The notes beneath the pieces were generated by a model. The model ran no database searches. It was not told where the DNA came from and saw only the letters and a program-made list of their open reading frames with translations. Position numbers and translations under genes: made by a program. Of a stretch of DNA of 48,756 nt, positions 47,550 through 48,756 are shown piece after piece. Source of the DNA: Acinetobacter sp. ANC 3781 (GTDB taxonomy: Bacteria > Pseudomonadota > Gammaproteobacteria > Pseudomonadales > Moraxellaceae); NCBI RefSeq assembly GCF_004331285.1, contig NZ_SJOH01000023.1, forward strand, positions 1 to 48,756, written 5' to 3'. Positions within the stretch are counted from its first letter, which is position 1; each line of letters opens with the position of its first letter.

Positions 47550-48323
47550 TTATTTGCCTTGATATTGCGGATGACGTTTTTCAATAAAGGCTTGCATACC
47601 TTCTTTTTGATCTTGGGTATCGAACAGCAACTGGAAGGATTTTCGTTCCAAGCTTAAACCGGCATTCAACGGTACATCTTCAGACATTAACGCCACTTCC
47701 TTAATTTGCTCAAGGGCAATAGGCGGTAGACGTGCAATGGTTTTTGCCATTTTGATGGCAGTACTGATCGTTTCACTATCTGGTACAACCTGTGACGCCA
47801 AACCAATTTGATATGCTTCCTGTGCAGAAACCAGACAACCCGTCAGAATCATACGCATGGCGTGAAATTTTCCAACTGCACGGAATAAGCGTTGTGTACC
47901 GCCAGCACCGGGCATCACGCCAACTTTTACTTCTGGTTGACCAAACTGCGCAGATTCTCCGGCAATAATAATGTCGGCATGCATCGCCAGCTCACAGCCG
48001 CCACCAAGTGCATAGCCATTTACCGCGGCAATTACCGGTTTTGGATAATGTGCAATGGCTTGCCAATAACGTTCTGTATGACGCAAATACATTTCTGTGG
48101 TTTGTGCTGAAGCCAATTCTTTTAAATCTGCACCTGCTGCAAATACCGAATCGCCACCAGTAAGTATCAAGACACGAATATCATCATTTAAAGCCAGTTC
48201 AGAGAAAGTTTCTGCTAGATGCCTGCGAACTTCAGTATTGAGTGCATTTTTCGCTTCAGGACGGTTAATTTGAACGATCGCAATATGATCTTCGATATAC
48301 TCCAATGTCACAGATTTTTTCAT
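47550..48323 (-). CDS. Enoyl-CoA hydratase, cassette B
   Basis: A 257-residue crotonase-fold hydratase with FAAGADLKE at 61-69, E111 in GCELAM and E131 in FGQPE. GGAG lies five bases before the ATG at 48323. A longer frame from 48395 would read through the operator at 48338-48352 and is rejected. It is the first gene of the cassette B operon and diverges from the acyl-CoA dehydrogenase at the right edge. Confidence 0.9.
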   Translation of the reverse strand: MKKSVTLEYIEDHIAIVQINRPEAKNALNTEVRRHLAETFSELALNDDIRVLILTGGDSVFAAGADLKELASAQTTEMYLRHTERYWQAIAHYPKPVIAAVNGYALGGGCELAMHADIIIAGESAQFGQPEVKVGVMPGAGGTQRLFRAVGKFHAMRMILTGCLVSAQEAYQIGLASQVVPDSETISTAIKMAKTIARLPPIALEQIKEVALMSEDVPLNAGLSLERKSFQLLFDTQDQKEGMQAFIEKRHPQYQGK

Positions 48324-48337
48324 TATCACTCCGTTGA

Positions 48338-48352
48338 TTTCGTAATACGAAA
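48338..48352. promoter_or_regulatory. IclR-type operator on the cassette B hydratase side
   Basis: TTTCGTAATACGAAA, an exact palindrome around one base, ending 14 bases upstream of the hydratase ATG and so close to the ribosome site. Confidence 0.75.
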
Positions 48353-48462
48353 TTTTATTTTCATTTAAACTAATCCTATTCCTACCTAAACTCAATATCT
48401 TTTATACAAAAATATTTATTTTGTATTTCCTCTTGCTGTTTTTATTCTTTTGTGGTTATTTA

Positions 48463-48477
48463 TTTCGTATTGCGAAA
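48463..48477. promoter_or_regulatory. IclR-type operator on the cassette B dehydrogenase side
   Basis: TTTCGTATTGCGAAA, 50 bases upstream of the dehydrogenase ATG in the divergent gap of cassette B. Confidence 0.72.
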
Positions 48478-48527
48478 TTAAAAAAGGTAAAGGAATTTAC
48501 CGTAAAAATGAACAAAGGGAGTAAACC

Positions 48528-48756
48528 ATGATCCGTGATCCGGAAATGCTGGAACAGCTTTTAGACACCATCCGAAATTTTGTCAAAAATGAACTGCTGC
48601 CTTTAGAACACGAGGTGGAGGAAAGCAACGCCATTCCTGAACATATCGTCAGCCAGATGAAAGCGCTGGGTCTGTTTGGCCTGACCATTCCCGAGGAATA
48701 TGGCGGTCTCGGCATCACCATGGAAGAAGAAATTCTGGTGGCGCTGGAACTGGGCC
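48528..48756 (+). CDS. Acyl-CoA dehydrogenase, cassette B, partial
   Basis: The first 76 codons of a dehydrogenase that runs off the right edge. It begins MIRDPEMLEQLLDTIRNFV and shares GLFGLTIPEEYGGLGITMEEE with the cassette A enzyme, which reads GLFGLTIPEEYEGLGLTMEEE. It is therefore the cassette B counterpart. GGGAG lies six bases before the ATG. The part that would show the substrate-recognising arginine is just beyond the window. Confidence 0.88.
   Translation, partial: MIRDPEMLEQLLDTIRNFVKNELLPLEHEVEESNAIPEHIVSQMKALGLFGLTIPEEYGGLGITMEEEILVALELG

Noticed and set aside
48324..48395. Longer start for the cassette B hydratase
   Set aside because: The extension would be coded by the operator itself and precede a strong GGAG site next to the ATG at 48323.

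Overview
The window looks like a chromosomal segment of an Acinetobacter species. The benzoate and catechol genes (benABCDE, catABC, start of catI), the LysR regulator, the benzoate transporter and the DcaP-type porin all resemble those of Acinetobacter baylyi ADP1. Base composition is AT-rich between genes and moderate within them. No insertion sequence, prophage, CRISPR array, tRNA or rRNA was seen. This is a dense catabolic region.

Region 1 (1-12.1 kb) degrades benzoate. One minus-strand run reads catB-catC-catA-benA-benB-benC-benD-benE-catI and leaves the window inside catI. Benzoate becomes a cis-diol (BenABC), catechol (BenD), cis,cis-muconate (CatA), muconolactone (CatB) and 3-oxoadipate enol-lactone (CatC), and then reaches the 3-oxoadipate CoA-transferase (CatI). 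BenE, and the divergent BenK and porin BenP, bring substrate in. A single LysR regulator, BenM-like by its effector-site residues, sits between catB and benK. In ADP1, by contrast, ben and cat are separate units with separate regulators (BenM, CatM).

Region 2 (12.2-16.9 kb) is a probable iron-controlled redox locus. A DUF4198 exported protein diverges from ApbE-DUF2271, a PepSY-type membrane protein and a membrane-anchored flavodoxin/FAD/NADPH reductase. A good Fur-box match lies in the shared promoter. The likely job is reduction of imported ferric chelates or flavin-based electron export, but no substrate is visible.

Region 3 (17.2-29.3 kb) degrades leucine and isovalerate: liuA-liuB-liuC-liuD-liuE, then a 3-oxoacid CoA-transferase (two subunits) and an AtoE-like short-chain fatty acid permease. 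A divergent TetR regulator and an acyl-CoA synthetase face it across a perfect 16-bp palindrome. Acetoacetate made by HMG-CoA lyase would be activated by the CoA-transferase.

Region 4 (29.5-48.8 kb) holds a DUF2147 exported protein, then electron-transfer flavoprotein:ubiquinone oxidoreductase (ETF-QO) and two facing, duplicated beta-oxidation cassettes that suggest dicarboxylic acid (adipate-like) degradation. Cassette A is MFS transporter and acyl-CoA dehydrogenase diverging from hydratase, 3-hydroxyacyl-CoA dehydrogenase, 3-oxoadipyl-CoA-type thiolase, family III CoA-transferase and an IclR regulator. Cassette B mirrors it: IclR, thiolase, dehydrogenase and hydratase diverge from an acyl-CoA dehydrogenase cut by the window end. 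A thioesterase and a 600-residue acyl-CoA dehydrogenase lie between. The strongest new signal is a recurring 15-bp operator (TTTCG-N5-CGAAA, or TTTCGC-N3-GCGGTA) at six promoters, including that of ETF-QO, with two degraded copies. It points to one IclR-controlled regulon that includes the shared electron acceptor.
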